A stretch of 64,000 bases of DNA. Origin: Tipula vernalis. Lineage: Eukaryota > Arthropoda > Insecta > Diptera > Tipulidae. This document shows, piece after piece, positions 22,892-32,640 of this stretch (within the stretch, counting starts at the first letter, position 1; each line of letters starts with the position of its first letter). Below the pieces are notes generated by a model. It saw only the letters and a list, made by a program, of their open reading frames with translations, searched no databases and was not told the DNA's origin. The DNA is taken from positions 111,838,838 to 111,902,837 of the forward strand of contig OY282558.1 of assembly GCA_958295665.1 (NCBI GenBank). The letters run 5' to 3'. Both the position numbers and the translations under genes were made by a program.

Positions 22892-23041
22892 TATCCCTTT
22901 TATAACGCGGCGAGTATCACCTCCGCAAATGGGCAGCCAATAATGTAAAACTCTTAGAGAGCATACCAACCCAATAATGTAAAACTCTTGGAGAACAAAG
23001 TTAATTTCTGTTCTAGGAATCAAATTTGACCCACAAACCGA

Positions 23042-23449
23042 TTGTTTTCGTTTAAGGTATCGCTGCCAATTATGACAGAATTCACCAAAACAAATATTCT
23101 GTCCGAGGCATCACGCGTTTTCGATCGAATGGGCTGGCTGTCACCCTTCACAATAGGAATAAAGATCCTGTTTCAGAGTCTATGGTTGCAAAAACTCAAT
23201 TGGGATGACGTGTTCCTTACAGATGCCGAAGAACAATGGTCAAATGTCAGGAGCAAACTAAAATTATTAGAAGAGGTAAAATTACAGAGATGGCTAAATT
23301 CGGATGCAGCATTGCAGCTATGTGAATTTTCGGACGCGTTAAATACAGCGTACGCTGCCGTCATATGTGCCCGCACCGTGTTATTAATATTGTTAGAGGG
23401 CCACCTTGTACTGCGACCTAAAAGATCTATTGTGCTGGACCCTACTTAA
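23042..23449 (+). pseudogene. BEL/Pao post-RT region
   Basis: The frame reads TKTNILSEASRVFDRMGWLSP, IGIKILFQSLWLQKLNWDD, then CEFSDALNTAYAAVI. This is the conserved BEL/Pao block between RT and RNase H (usually FDPLGWLSP and GFSDAS--AYGA). The catalytic part of RT that should precede it is not present. The frame degenerates after 23395. Confidence 0.8.
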
Positions 23450-23459
23450 TTATCCGTCC

Positions 23460-23610
23460 AGTAAATATGCAGGTTCTTAATGAACCTGACAATACTGCCT
23501 TCCGGTACGTGATACATACTGTATGGGCTTATTGCTCTCCCTCCTAGATGTTTACTATAGCATGTAGTTCCGCTAGAAAGACGGTTGCATTGGAGCCCAA
23601 GGACTTCGAG
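23460..23610 (-). pseudogene. Non-LTR RNase H scrap inside BEL
   Basis: The minus strand reads SLGSNATVFLAELHAIVNIL, nearly the same as the plus-strand fragment at 24850-24920 (SMGSNSTVFLAELHAVVNI). This is the RNase H segment around its Glu. The two are inverted copies of one LOA/I-like family, about 1.3 kb apart. Confidence 0.6.
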
Positions 23611-23739
23611 AGGGCTGTCCTACTCCCTTTGCCCGCACCATAAATTCGAATGGAGAAGTACAGACGAACATCATTTCCGCGAAAACCAAGATCGCACCGA
23701 TCAAGTATACTACTACAGCTAGATTAGAGTTATGTGCAG

Positions 23740-24456
23740 CTCTTTAATTGACCCGGTTGCTCGGGCTAGTGATTAAGTCATTGGCACTTACAACAACTGC
23801 ACAGATCTCGTTATGGTCTGATTCAACTACCGTCTTTGCTTGGCTTGGAAATTCACCTAGGAAAAGATATGTATTCGTGATGTTCAGCAGTTTTCATACG
23901 TCCCGTCGAAGCAAAATCCGGCAGATATAGCCTCCCGTGGCATTCTTCCCAATGAACTCATCACACATTTAATGTGGTGGCAAGGACCGGAATGGCTACG
24001 TTGCGAACCACTTCAATCTCCAGAACCACGGAAAGTACAAAAAAGGGAAAGATGGTCGCACTGACCAATCTCGCTAGAGCGAAATTAGAGAGAGAGAGAG
24101 CAACTAGCAGGTCAATAATCGTTGCTGAAATCATCGAAAAGTTCTCAAGTATCACCAAGGCAATTCGAGTTCATGCTTGGCTCAAACGTGCAGGGCACAA
24201 TTTTCGGAATTGCAACACCCGAGTCATCGGCCAAATCACTGGCCGAATTGTACGAGTCGTATAAAACAATGTTCCATGAAGCGCAACATGCAAGTTTTGC
24301 AGAAGAAATACACAGTTTACGTAACAATTCGCCCTTGAAGAAATCTAATATTTCCTTTCTATCCTCGTTCTTAGATAAAGCTGGCATTTTACGAGTTGGT
24401 GATCGTCTTGTAACGGAGCGACTTAGTTCCAACTATGTTGCGATCATAATGTAGCA
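23740..24456 (+). pseudogene. BEL/Pao RNase H and integrase start
   Basis: [20 protein letters not shown] carries the RNase H WSDS-TV-AW motif of BEL/Pao. After frame changes come [12 protein letters not shown] and finally SSFLDKAGILRVGDRLV, the start of the integrase zinc-binding region. Stops and shifts are frequent; a gagaga run lies near 24090. Confidence 0.72.
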
Positions 24457-24471
24457 ACTCAGATGGTTGAT

Positions 24472-24950
24472 TTTTGGTGGTTTGGCGTCTATTGGAAGGA
24501 AGGACCAAAGTTCAGTACATTAATCTACTTCCGTAACCTTCCAGTAGGGTGCGCATCACGTAAGCTGTTCTGGTCATGTCATTAGGCAGCTGCGTGATGG
24601 GTACAATTGTATAAGGGGTAACCTGAAACCCTAATCTACGGTGGAACAGCATATGCCGATGGATGAATGGCTGATAGGTTAATCAGTCCAAAATATGCTG
24701 ACTCTGGATACCAGGCACCCTCCAATTTTATTTAGCCTTCCTGTAGTAAAGCTGGGTGACCTACAGGCGATTTGCAATTCCCAGCAACTCATTAGAGTAA
24801 AATCAAACGGAATACGGTGCAGGAGTAGGAATATACGGGAGTGGGACAACCCTCACGAAATCCATGGGCTCTAATTCTACTGTCTTTTTAGCGGAACTAC
24901 ATGCTGTAGTAAACATCTAAGAGGGAGAGCAAAAATCTTTTTGGAATCTT
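24472..24950 (+). mobile_element. LOA/I-like non-LTR fragments (3' UTR plus RNase H)
   Basis: 24472-24632 is a diverged copy of the 3' sequence found at 19121-19280 (tggtttggcgtctattgg, gggtgcgcatcacgtaagct). It is followed at 24800-24930 by an RNase H fragment, GAGVGIYGSGTTLTKSMGSN then VFLAELHAV. The order (UTR before coding) is wrong for one element, so this is a mosaic of at least two fragments. Confidence 0.6.
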
Positions 24951-24954
24951 TGAA

Positions 24955-25601
24955 CTATCTGTTGATTGCTGATTTTGGTGCAACCCTATAGTTGAATACA
25001 ATATGTCCAGACCGGCTTGAGTACTTGATTGTAAAGCACAAGTTTATTATGAATGGATAGATATAATAGAATGGTTTTCCTATTATATCTGTTATCCTAT
25101 GGACTTGGTCGATTGTGGAGTGTTCCTCTTTAAATCCAAACTGATGGGACGGAACAGCTCCTGATTTTACAACTTCTGATTTAATTCGTTTTAATAACAA
25201 TCTATCAAATAGTTTTGACATAGTTGGAAGAAGTGATATTGGCCTGTACAAGGCCAGTTCACTTGGTGGCTTACCTCTAACGGAGCCTGAAGGAAGCATT
25301 AGTTTTGTCCGATATTTTTTTTAAAACTTTATTAGGTAGTTGTTTTAGAATCTCTCTTTATTTCTTGTTTAACTTCTTTAGCATTAGTTAATGAAATTTC
25401 CTGTCTCAGGATAGTTGGTTGGTTTTCGAACAGTATATCTTGTTGGTTAAGTGTTGTTAAATTTGGCTGAAATGTGCGCTCGAGATGATCCGCGAATTTT
25501 TCTGCTTTTTCTTCTTTGCTTTTAGCCAGGTGACCATTATTTGTTCTTATTTGTAGTATATGAATAACTGGCCTTTTAAAATATTTGGTTGGTTTCCTCA
25601 A
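24955..25601 (-). pseudogene. Jockey-like ORF2 linker and RT N-terminal part
   Basis: The linker frame (25332-25601) has KPTKYFKRPVIHI, EKAEKFADHLERTFQPN. After a break, RT motifs follow: LALYRPISLLPTMSKLFDRL and SHQFGFKEEHSTIDQVHRI. These are conserved fingers motifs of Jockey-clade RT. The catalytic Asp pair lies beyond the truncation and is absent. Confidence 0.85.
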
Positions 25602-25619
25602 TGAATTATCACTACCTTT

Positions 25620-26625
25620 ATCTTTATTCTCTACGTATTCGTTGTGTTAAATTATTTAATCTATTTTTGACTGTTGGGTCTCGTGTACGTTGCCATTCCC
25701 TTCGGATACTTCCCTTCTCTATAACTAATGATTTAATTTCCATTGGATAGCATTTGCCACATATTTTTTTGTTTGTTGTATTAGTACTTTTACACGCCGC
25801 TAGCTGTATATCTTTGACGAGCTTCTCCACCTCCTGTTCTACTGTTTCTTCTGATGAAAGTTGCGTGTTTAAAATGATGCTATTGTTTAGTTCATTACTG
25901 AACTTTTTCCAAACAGTATATTTATTTGTTAACAGTGGCTGTTTATCATTAGTAATTATTGTGTCACTTATTGTCATTAAAATAGAGGAGTGGTCAGATG
26001 TGGAGTTCAATCCTTCGTGCACCATATAATCAACCGGAATTTTTCATATTATAAAGAAGTCAATTAGGTCTGGTGTTTTATTTTGATAACTGGGCCAATA
26101 AGTTGGTTTTCCAGTAGAATGCCAGGTGCAGTTGTATTTAATTATTGCTTGATGAAGCTCTTTTCCTTTAGTTGTGGTTAGTCTTGATCCCCAGTCAGTA
26201 TGTTTAGCGTTGAAGTTACCCCCGATTACGAATTTTTCACAGAGCTGCTTGAAGAACTGAGTATAAGCATTCTCTTTGATGTTATATCTAGGTGGGCAAT
26301 ATATTGCGGATACCACTAACTTGTGGTTGCGGGTATTAATGCTAACGCTAATTGCTTGTATTTAATCACTTTCAAGTTTTTGTTGCAGATGGTATTTAAT
26401 ATCTTTTTTTATAATCACGGCACTGCCCCCTCGTGCATTATTATTAGGATGAACTGCTGAGTGAACTTCGTAGCCGCGGATTTTTATATGACTTTGAGTA
26501 GTAAGGTGTGTTTCAGATAATAAACATATATCTATTTTTTCTAAATCAAGAAATAGTTGTATTTCATTTTGTCGTTGCAATATACCAGTGCAGTTCGATG
26601 GAATAATTTTTAAATTATTTGTCAT
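25620..26625 (-). pseudogene. Jockey-like ORF2 endonuclease
   Basis: ORF2 appears to start at 26625 (MTNNLKI). APE-type motifs: ICLLSETHL, RGGSAVIIKK, VSAIYCPP, then IGGNFNAKHTDWGSR, PTYWP and STSDHSSI. The Asp of GGDFNAKH is Asn here (codon 26215-26217 on the minus strand), and a stop interrupts the frame after KLESD near 26362. A second frame change lies near 26040. Target nicking activity is lost. Confidence 0.85.
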
Positions 26626-26679
26626 GTTTCGAGTAGGGTGAGCCTTTGTAGGATTAATATAAGGGCTTTTTCTTGCTTT

Positions 26680-27216
26680 TCTTATTGTGAACTAAGTCTG
26701 TCAAGAATATCTTGTAGTATTTTATTAGTTTGGTTATTATTTGAATCATTAACTAAAAGAGAACTATGTTGTCTTCTCGAATTTCCAGTGGATAGTACAT
26801 CAGCAAATGTTACATTTGGATTAGTTCTTGATGGCTGGTTTAATGTTTGGTGTGGCCTTAAATTTGAAGATATTCTTGTTGAGGGTGAGTTAATTTCTGG
26901 CCTGGTACTTATTGAAGTTTCCCTTGTTTTATTGCGAATTTTTTGCAGCTCTTTTATAACAATGCAACCTCTGTAGTTGGCTGGGTGTGCCTCTCCACAG
27001 TTACACATTTTGGTGGGGTGTCTTTTGGTTTTGTACATTCAGCCGTACGGTGTTTTCCTACACTTTTCACACATCTGGGCTCCTTATTACAAAAGTTTTG
27101 CGTGTGTCCGTAGACTTGGCACTTTTCGCACTGGGAAATCAGTTTAGATTTTTTAACTGCTTCTTATTGCACTTTCATATGGAGTATTTCGCTGATTGCA
27201 AAAATATTTTTAATGT
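26680..27216 (-). pseudogene. Jockey-like ORF1 C-terminal zinc knuckles
   Basis: This continues ORF1 after the Penelope insertion (IKNIFAISEILHMKVQ, then a stop). The first knuckle CEKCQVYGHTQNFC is a perfect CX2CX4HX4C. The second reads CVKSVGKHRTAEC with its second Cys changed to Ser. The third (CNCGEAHPANYRGC) follows a one-base deletion. It ends with a Ser/Pro-rich tail (TNPNVTFADVLS) at about 26680, 55 bp before ORF2. The family role is nucleic-acid binding in the RNP. Confidence 0.82.
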
Positions 27217-27469
27217 ATGTTTCCATTTTTTCACACGCTTTATATCACAATTTTATCATTAGAGTTTTTAAGTCTTTTTTAAAATTTGTGTAGTTTTAAA
27301 AAACGATTTCTTTTTAGTGATATATTTTATTTTATTTTAATTACGACTAGTTTCGAGCGACACTCCGCTCATCATCAGGTCTTTTTAAAAACTGAATAAA
27401 TTAAAAATTAAATGATTTGGTATGAACAAGTTAAAATTTTTCTCGAGACATTAGAATACATATATAAAT

Positions 27470-28800
27470 TTAACTAATACAATGAGAGTATATAGTATTT
27501 TTATATATACCAATTATATACTTGTATATTTGATTTTCTCTCACTTTTTCGTTTAAAAGGTTGTTATTATGCCTGTGTTTATATATTTCCAATTCTTCTA
27601 AACGATTCATCATATTGCCCTTTCCAATTTTATGTAATACAGATAAATTATTATCCATGCTTGTAAATGTGTGAATGTCATTCTTCATGTGTAGAGCGTA
27701 GTTTGATTTTATCATTGATGTTGGTTTTTTGATGTCTTGTATGTGTTCGCTGAATCTTTTGTTGAAATCTCTTCCCGTTTGGCCGATGTAAAATTTCTCG
27801 CAATTATTGCATGTAAGTTTGTATACGCCTGAGTTACATGAGTGGTTAATATTTTCTTGGAATTGTTGCGATAATTTATTCGTAGTTTTGAATCCTATAG
27901 TGTATCCATGTTGTTTAAAGGTTGTTTGTATGATTTTGCTGTATGGATAACTGTAATTTATTGAAATGTAGTTCTTTGGCTCGTTTGTGATTGGTGTTAG
28001 TGTTGTTAGGTTGGATCTTTCTGTTTTCTTTTTGTATTTCTCATTCATCTTTTTTATAATGATTGGATTGAAACCGTTTGATGCAGCTATATATCTCATT
28101 GTGTCTAGTTCTATGGTGTAATTTTCTGGTGACATCGGAATATTGTTCAGTCTGTGAATCATGTGTGTATATGCAGCGAATTTATGGTGTATTGGGTGGT
28201 TTGAGTTGTTATGGATGGTGTGATCGGTGTGTGTTGGTTTGCGGTAGATGTTGAATTCGGGTTTTTCATTTAGGTGTGATATTGATAGATCTAGAAATTG
28301 AATGGTTTTGTTCTCTTCTGTTTCTAGCGTAAATTGCAACTTTGGATTTATACTATTTATGTAATTATGTAATTGTGTTATTTGCCTGTGGGTGCCGTTG
28401 AACAATATTAATATGTCATCAACGTATCGATGCCAATAAATAATTTTGTTTAAGAATTGGTTGTTGTTGTTGAATATGTGTGTTCGTTCATTGTAGTTTA
28501 TGAATATGTCTGCAATCGTACCCGATAGGGGATTACCCATCGCTAATCCACATTTTTGTTGATAAATTATTCCATTATGGCTAAAATAGTTTTGATTAGT
28601 TATAATTTCAATTATTTTTATGACTTCGTTCACTTCTTCCTTGTTGATTTCACTGTCTATTAATATCTCTTCTGTTGCTTTTATTGCTTCTCTAACCGGA
28701 ATGTTTGAATACATATTCACTATATCGAAGCTTGCCATTTTGGCATTCGGAGGAATTTTAATGCTTTGAATTTTGTCTACCAGTTCTATGGGATTTTTTT
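27470..28800 (-). CDS. Penelope-like RT plus GIY-YIG endonuclease, N-terminally truncated
   Basis: About 440 residues of one open frame lie in the element. RT motifs: MASFDIVNMYSNIPV, QKCGLAMGNPLSGTIADIF, HRYVDDILILF (YVDD at 28415-28426), IQFLDLSI and IYRKPTHTDHTI. The C-terminal endonuclease shows GVYKLTCNNC and KFYIGQTGRDFNKRFSEH at about 27775-27832, then a conserved Asn/Glu-rich end (MNRLEELEIYKH). No internal stop occurs. Full-length relatives are about 800 residues, so the N-terminal RT fingers are missing at the inverted junction near 28800. The open frame that appears to extend to 28879 runs into the other arm. Confidence 0.9.
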
Positions 28801-29454
28801 CACAGACTGAACAATATTCCGATGTCACCAGAAAATTACACCATAGAACTAGACACAATGAGATATATAGCTGCATCAAACGGTTTCAATCCAATCATTA
28901 TAAAAAAGATGAATGAGAAATACAAAAAGAAAACAGAAAGATCCAACCTAACAACACTAACACCAATCACAAACGAGCCAAAGAACTACATTTCAATAAA
29001 TTACAGTTATCCATACAGCAAAATCATACAAACAACCTTTAAACAACATGGATACACTATAGGATTCAAAACTACGAATAAATTATCGCAACAATTCCAA
29101 GAAAATATGAACCACTCATGTAACTCAGGCGTATACAAACTTACATGCAATAATTGCGAGAAATTTTACATCGGCCAAACGGGAAGAGATTTCAACAAAA
29201 GATTCAGCGAACACATACAAGGCATCAAAAAACCAACATCAATGATAAAATCAAACTACGCTCTACACATGAAGAATGACATTCACACATTTACAAGCAT
29301 GGATAATAATTTATCTGTATTACATAAAATTGGAAAGGGCAATATGATGAATCGTTTAGAAGAATTGGAAATAAATAAACACAGGCATAATAACAACCTT
29401 TTAAACGACAAAGTGAGAGAAAATCAAATATACAAGTATATAATTGGTATATAA
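28801..29454 (+). pseudogene. Inverted 3' copy of the Penelope ORF
   Basis: The frame from MSPENYTIEL at 28822 through the GIY-YIG domain repeats the C-terminal 210 residues of the main ORF in the opposite orientation. Differences include INHSC/MNHSC, HIQDIKK/HIQGIKK, LEIYKH/LEINKH, NEKV/NDKV and an earlier stop after IIGI. It lacks RT and is best read as the 5' pseudo-LTR. Confidence 0.9.
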
Positions 29455-29698
29455 AAATACTATATACTCTCATTGTATTAGTTAAATTTATATATGTATT
29501 CTAATGTCACGAGAAAAATTTTAACATGTTCATACCAAATCATTTAATTTTTAATTTATTCAGTTTTTAAAAAGACCTGATGATGAGCGGAGTGTCGCTC
29601 GAAACTAGTCGTAATTAAAATAAAATAAAATATATCACTAAAAAGAAATCGTTTTTTAAAACTACACAAATTTTAAAAAAGACTTAAAAACTCTAATG

Positions 29699-30435
29699 AT
29701 ATTTTTAATGTCTTCTGTTCTTTTAAAAACAACATGTGTTTTGTCACCTATTTTTAGCAGCTGGGTAACTTCTTTAATTTTGTATTTTTTCTCCAATAGA
29801 TACTCTTTTATCTCTTCTGGTTTGCATGAAGCGTTTGGTTTCTTAGCAATGACTTTGGTTTGCCTTGTCTGCTTATCTTCGTAGGAATACCATGTTGTCT
29901 TTTCTTCATTAAGGGCTCCTGTTAACTTTCTGTAGCTATCACCGTCTGTGACATTTATTTTGATATTACCACTATTTAACGCTGTAACTTGAAATTTTAT
30001 ATGATTGTTGTCCATGATGTTTCTAATACTCTGATAATTATTGCAATTAGATATTATAACTACTATATGATCATTGGTGTTGTTTATCTTAGTGGTTTCT
30101 TTCTCAGACATTACTGCATTTAGAGAATCTTTTAACTCCTTGTTTTCTCGCTGTAAGTTTATAAGGTCTTTGTTTAGATTTAACGTTAACTTTTCTATTT
30201 CGTAAATCTTATTGCGCAGTTCTGCGTTATCCCCTTCTAAGGTGTTCGCTATTGGTGGTGGTGATCTACCCACCCTGGATTGTTGTTTAAATGGGTTGGG
30301 TTGCCCAAAAGGGCTGATAAACAGTGATTGGCTCACCCCAGATTCCTTTGAGCCAGCCTCGTTAGAGGGTGGATTTGCCAGCTGATTAGCTGGGTTACCA
30401 CGTGAGGTACAATTTCCTGAATCCGTTGTACTCAT
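29699..30435 (-). pseudogene. Jockey-like ORF1 N-terminal part
   Basis: It starts at Met 30435 with a Ser/Asn/Pro-rich leader (residues 1-70). A coiled-coil-like stretch (NAELRNKIYEIEKLTLNLNK, residues about 72-110) follows, then the PRE_C2HC-type domain of Jockey gag proteins (VTDGDSYRKLTGAL, CKPEEIKEYLLEKKY, THVVFKRTEDIKN). The frame is cut by the Penelope-like insertion at 29698; the zinc knuckles lie beyond it. No other damage in this half. Confidence 0.85.
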
Positions 30436-30640
30436 TGTTTATTTTACTGGTCATAAACATCTATTACTCTGACCAGTACGAGTTGGTAGTGGGTCTGGTT
30501 TGAAAAGATCATTTACTAAATTCTCGGTAGTCAGTTATACCGCCGTGTCTCAGTCGCCATAGCCTCGTTAGTTATCTAGCAGGGTGCACCAAGTGCAGGT
30601 GAGGATGACATTTGGACTATTTGTAGACCAATTACTTAAG
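30436..30640 (-). other. 5' UTR of the Jockey-like element
   Basis: Non-coding sequence upstream of ORF1, of higher GC content than its surroundings. Jockey-clade elements carry internal promoters near the 5' end. No specific promoter motif could be confirmed, and the exact 5' end is uncertain. Confidence 0.4.
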
Positions 30641-30657
30641 CCCCCTTTCCCACCCCA

Positions 30658-31215
30658 AAGGACATTTAACAAAGCTTTATGAGCTTTTAAGTTTAGAGAA
30701 AGTTGAACCAAAACAACGATTTAATTATCTATAGTAACACTTTAAATTATTCGGTTTCATATTGTAGCATTTGTAATAAATAGCGATTTTACATCAAATT
30801 TACCATGATACCAGTGTGATATTTTGTTGTTGTCAAAACTCTAAAATCAAATGGAGTTGCAAATACACTGCGATTTTAGAGGCTAATCTTCAATTTTGCG
30901 TCATAATCTGGTGCTAAATTTGAGTGATTTTTGTTAAAGGACATTTAACAAAGCTTTATGAGCTTTTAAGTTTAAAAAAATTTGAACAAAACAACGATAA
31001 AATTATCTATAGTAACACTTTAAATTATTCGGTTTCATATTGTAGCATTTGTAATAAATAGCGATTTTACATCAAATTTTCCATGATACCAGTATGATAT
31101 TTTGTTGTTGTCAAAATCTTAAAATCAATTGGAATTGCAAATACACTGCGATTTTATAGGTTAAGCTTCATTTTTACGTCTCAATCTGGTGCTAAATTTG
31201 AGTTATTTTAGTTAA
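30658..31215. repeat. Two-copy tandem repeat of about 280 bp
   Basis: Unit 1 (30658-30937) and unit 2 (30938-31215) both start aaggacatttaacaaagc and share the order atgagcttttaag, caacgat, attattcggtttcatattg, gatattttgttgttgtcaaa and tctggtgctaaatttgag. Divergence is low, so the duplication is recent or conserved. Non-coding; it sits between the Jockey 5' end and an LOA/I-like fragment. Confidence 0.85.
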
Positions 31216-31224
31216 ACGACTCAT

Positions 31225-32640
31225 ACAAGCCCTGTTTAGAGAGAATAAACAAAGCTACCACAGCTTTGTACTCGTGTAGGAACGTCATTGGTCATAGATG
31301 GGGTCTGAAGCCGGAGCTGGTACACTGGCTCTACACCGCTTTAGTCAGACCTGTACTCATGTACGGGGTGGGTGTTTGGTGGCTAGCTGTGGACAAGGTA
31401 ACTTATAAAAGTAAGATTGAGAGAGTGCAAATAACGGCCTGTAAGCTTGTTGGCGAAGCATTGAGGTTGACACCGACAAGTGCCTTAGAGGTTATGTTGC
31501 ACCATCTTCCGGTCGACATTTTTGGAAAAACAGATAGCGGCAAATACGGCTGTACGACTTGCAGCTGTCTCTCAGTGGAGGTGTCTTAGTATAGGACACT
31601 CTACTATTGTTAGATCGTTGTCTTCGCTTCGAGAAGACCGAGATTTCGGACCTTTTTCCCTTCAAGGGAATCCTGGAGGGATAGACCGTTATCGGAAACC
31701 GAAGCGTTGCAATTCTTCACAGATGGGTCCAAGCTAGACGGCAAAGTGGGAGCTGGAGTATTCTGTGACAAATTAAATGTAAACATTTCTATTCGTCTCC
31801 CCAATTACTGCAGCGTGTACCAAGCTGAATTCGTAGCGATAGAGAAGGTCATGACATGGTTGAAGCATAATGTGTTACCCTCAGACGATATCACAATCTA
31901 TGTGAACAGTCAAGCGGCGATCCGGTCGTTAGAATCGGTGTCTTTGGTATCACGGGTGGCGTTGAGTTGTCCCTCAGCTCTAAATGAGATGGGTGAGCAT
32001 TTCAATATCCAGGTAATCTGGGTCCCAGGTCACTCGGGCGTCATGGTGAACTGCAGGGCGGATGAACTTGCTAGGCATGGTACGACTCTCCAGCTGCAAC
32101 CGGTAAGGGCAAGTCTGGTGAGGCCTATCACAGCGCTGAGACAAGCACTTGGGAAGCAGGCGCTATCCTTGGCGGGGGAAAGATCGTCTAACACCTTCAC
32201 CTGTAGAGTTGCAAGACAAGTTTGGCCAAAGCTGGACTTGGGACGCACTAGGGCATTAATATCCCTACGAAGACGTGAATTAAGAACAGTCGTAGGAATT
32301 CTCACGGGACACCGCCTTTTTGGAGAACATGCAAGAAGGCTGGGTCTGGAGGTAAATGACTTTTGCCCAAGCTGCTTGGACGAAGAGGAGGAAGAGATGT
32401 TGGTCCACTTCCTTTGCTAGTGTCCAGCATTGGCTATCAGAAGGCACAAACACTTGGGTAAGTTCAGGATGGACTGCCTCTCGGATCTCGAATACAGTAA
32501 AGTGCGGGACGTCTTACGCTACATAAGTAGCTCGAAATGGTTCTAATAGGGGTAAAAGGGGAGATATTCTGTGGTATCACAATGGACCGTCATTGGTCTA
32601 AGTTTGCATAAGCAGCCACTCCAACCTAACCTCACCTAAC
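31225..32640 (+). mobile_element. LOA/I-like non-LTR element, 3' part, ending in CCTAACC repeats
   Basis: The RT thumb (WGLKPELVHWLYTALVRPVL, YGVGVWWLAVD, LRLTPTSALEVMLHHLP) is followed by an RNase H domain and a Cys-rich C-terminus, then about 90 bp of 3' UTR ending with aacctaacctcacctaacc at 32621. Another copy of the same 3' end lies on the minus strand at 63525-64000. It is 5'-truncated, with a frame break near 31590. I call it LOA/I-like because RNase H follows RT; the precise clade is not settled. Confidence 0.85.
31707..32548 (+). pseudogene. LOA/I-like RNase H domain and C-terminal Cys motif
   Basis: RNase H signature: FFTDGSKLDGKVGAGVF (first Asp), YQAEFVAIEKV (Glu), ITIYVNSQAAIRSL, WVPGHSGVMVNCRADELARH (last Asp). 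The third acid is normally Asp in a DSQAA motif; codon 31905-31907 is AAC, giving Asn. A C-terminal CPSCLDEEEEEMLVHFLC motif follows, then a TAG stop in the middle of the conserved C-C-H-C module. The frame continues after it to KWF at 32548. The element is inactive. Confidence 0.85.

Larger units (their letters stand above)
22200..24456 (+). mobile_element. Second BEL/Pao element, pol-only, decayed
   Basis: Order on the plus strand: end of the protease region, RT N-terminal part, post-RT region, RNase H, start of integrase zinc-binding region. Gag and 5' LTR are absent. The RT palm with its catalytic Asp pair is missing between about 22890 and 23040. Frameshifts occur near 22290, 22890 and 23450. 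A minus-strand RNase H scrap of another element lies within it at about 23500-23600. It ends at VGDRLVTERL near 24456, where LOA/I-like fragments begin. Confidence 0.82.
27217..29698 (-). mobile_element. Penelope-like element with inverted terminal copies and 13-bp duplication
   Basis: The element is flanked by atatttttaatgt at 27204-27216 and 29699-29711. Left arm (27255-28156) and right arm (28801-29700, overlapping the duplication by two bases) are inverted copies of about 900 bp, differing at only a few sites. Both contain the 3' half of the ORF with the GIY-YIG domain. A 38-bp extension (27217-27254) lies outside the left arm. The single-copy centre (28157-28800) carries RT. This is the classic inverted pseudo-LTR arrangement of Penelope elements. 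Removal rejoins Jockey ORF1 (TEDIKN-IFAISEI). Confidence 0.9.
24955..30640 (-). mobile_element. Jockey-like non-LTR retrotransposon, split by a Penelope-like element
   Basis: On the minus strand: 5' UTR (30640-30436), ORF1 (30435 to 29699 and 27216 to about 26680, interrupted by 27217-29698), ORF2 endonuclease (26625-25620), linker, and the start of RT (25299-24955), where it is cut off. The 3' half of RT and the tail are missing. ORF2 has a stop near 26362 and frame breaks near 26040 and 25610. This copy is immobile. Confidence 0.85.

Noticed and set aside
26638..26976. Plus-strand open frame of 112 codons
   Set aside because: Antisense to the Jockey ORF1 tail and ORF1-ORF2 junction, which carry recognisable motifs on the minus strand.
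27470..28879. Full 469-codon frame as a single Penelope protein
   Set aside because: The first part (28801-28879) belongs to the inverted right arm, so the N-terminal residues are a junction artefact; the element is N-terminally truncated.
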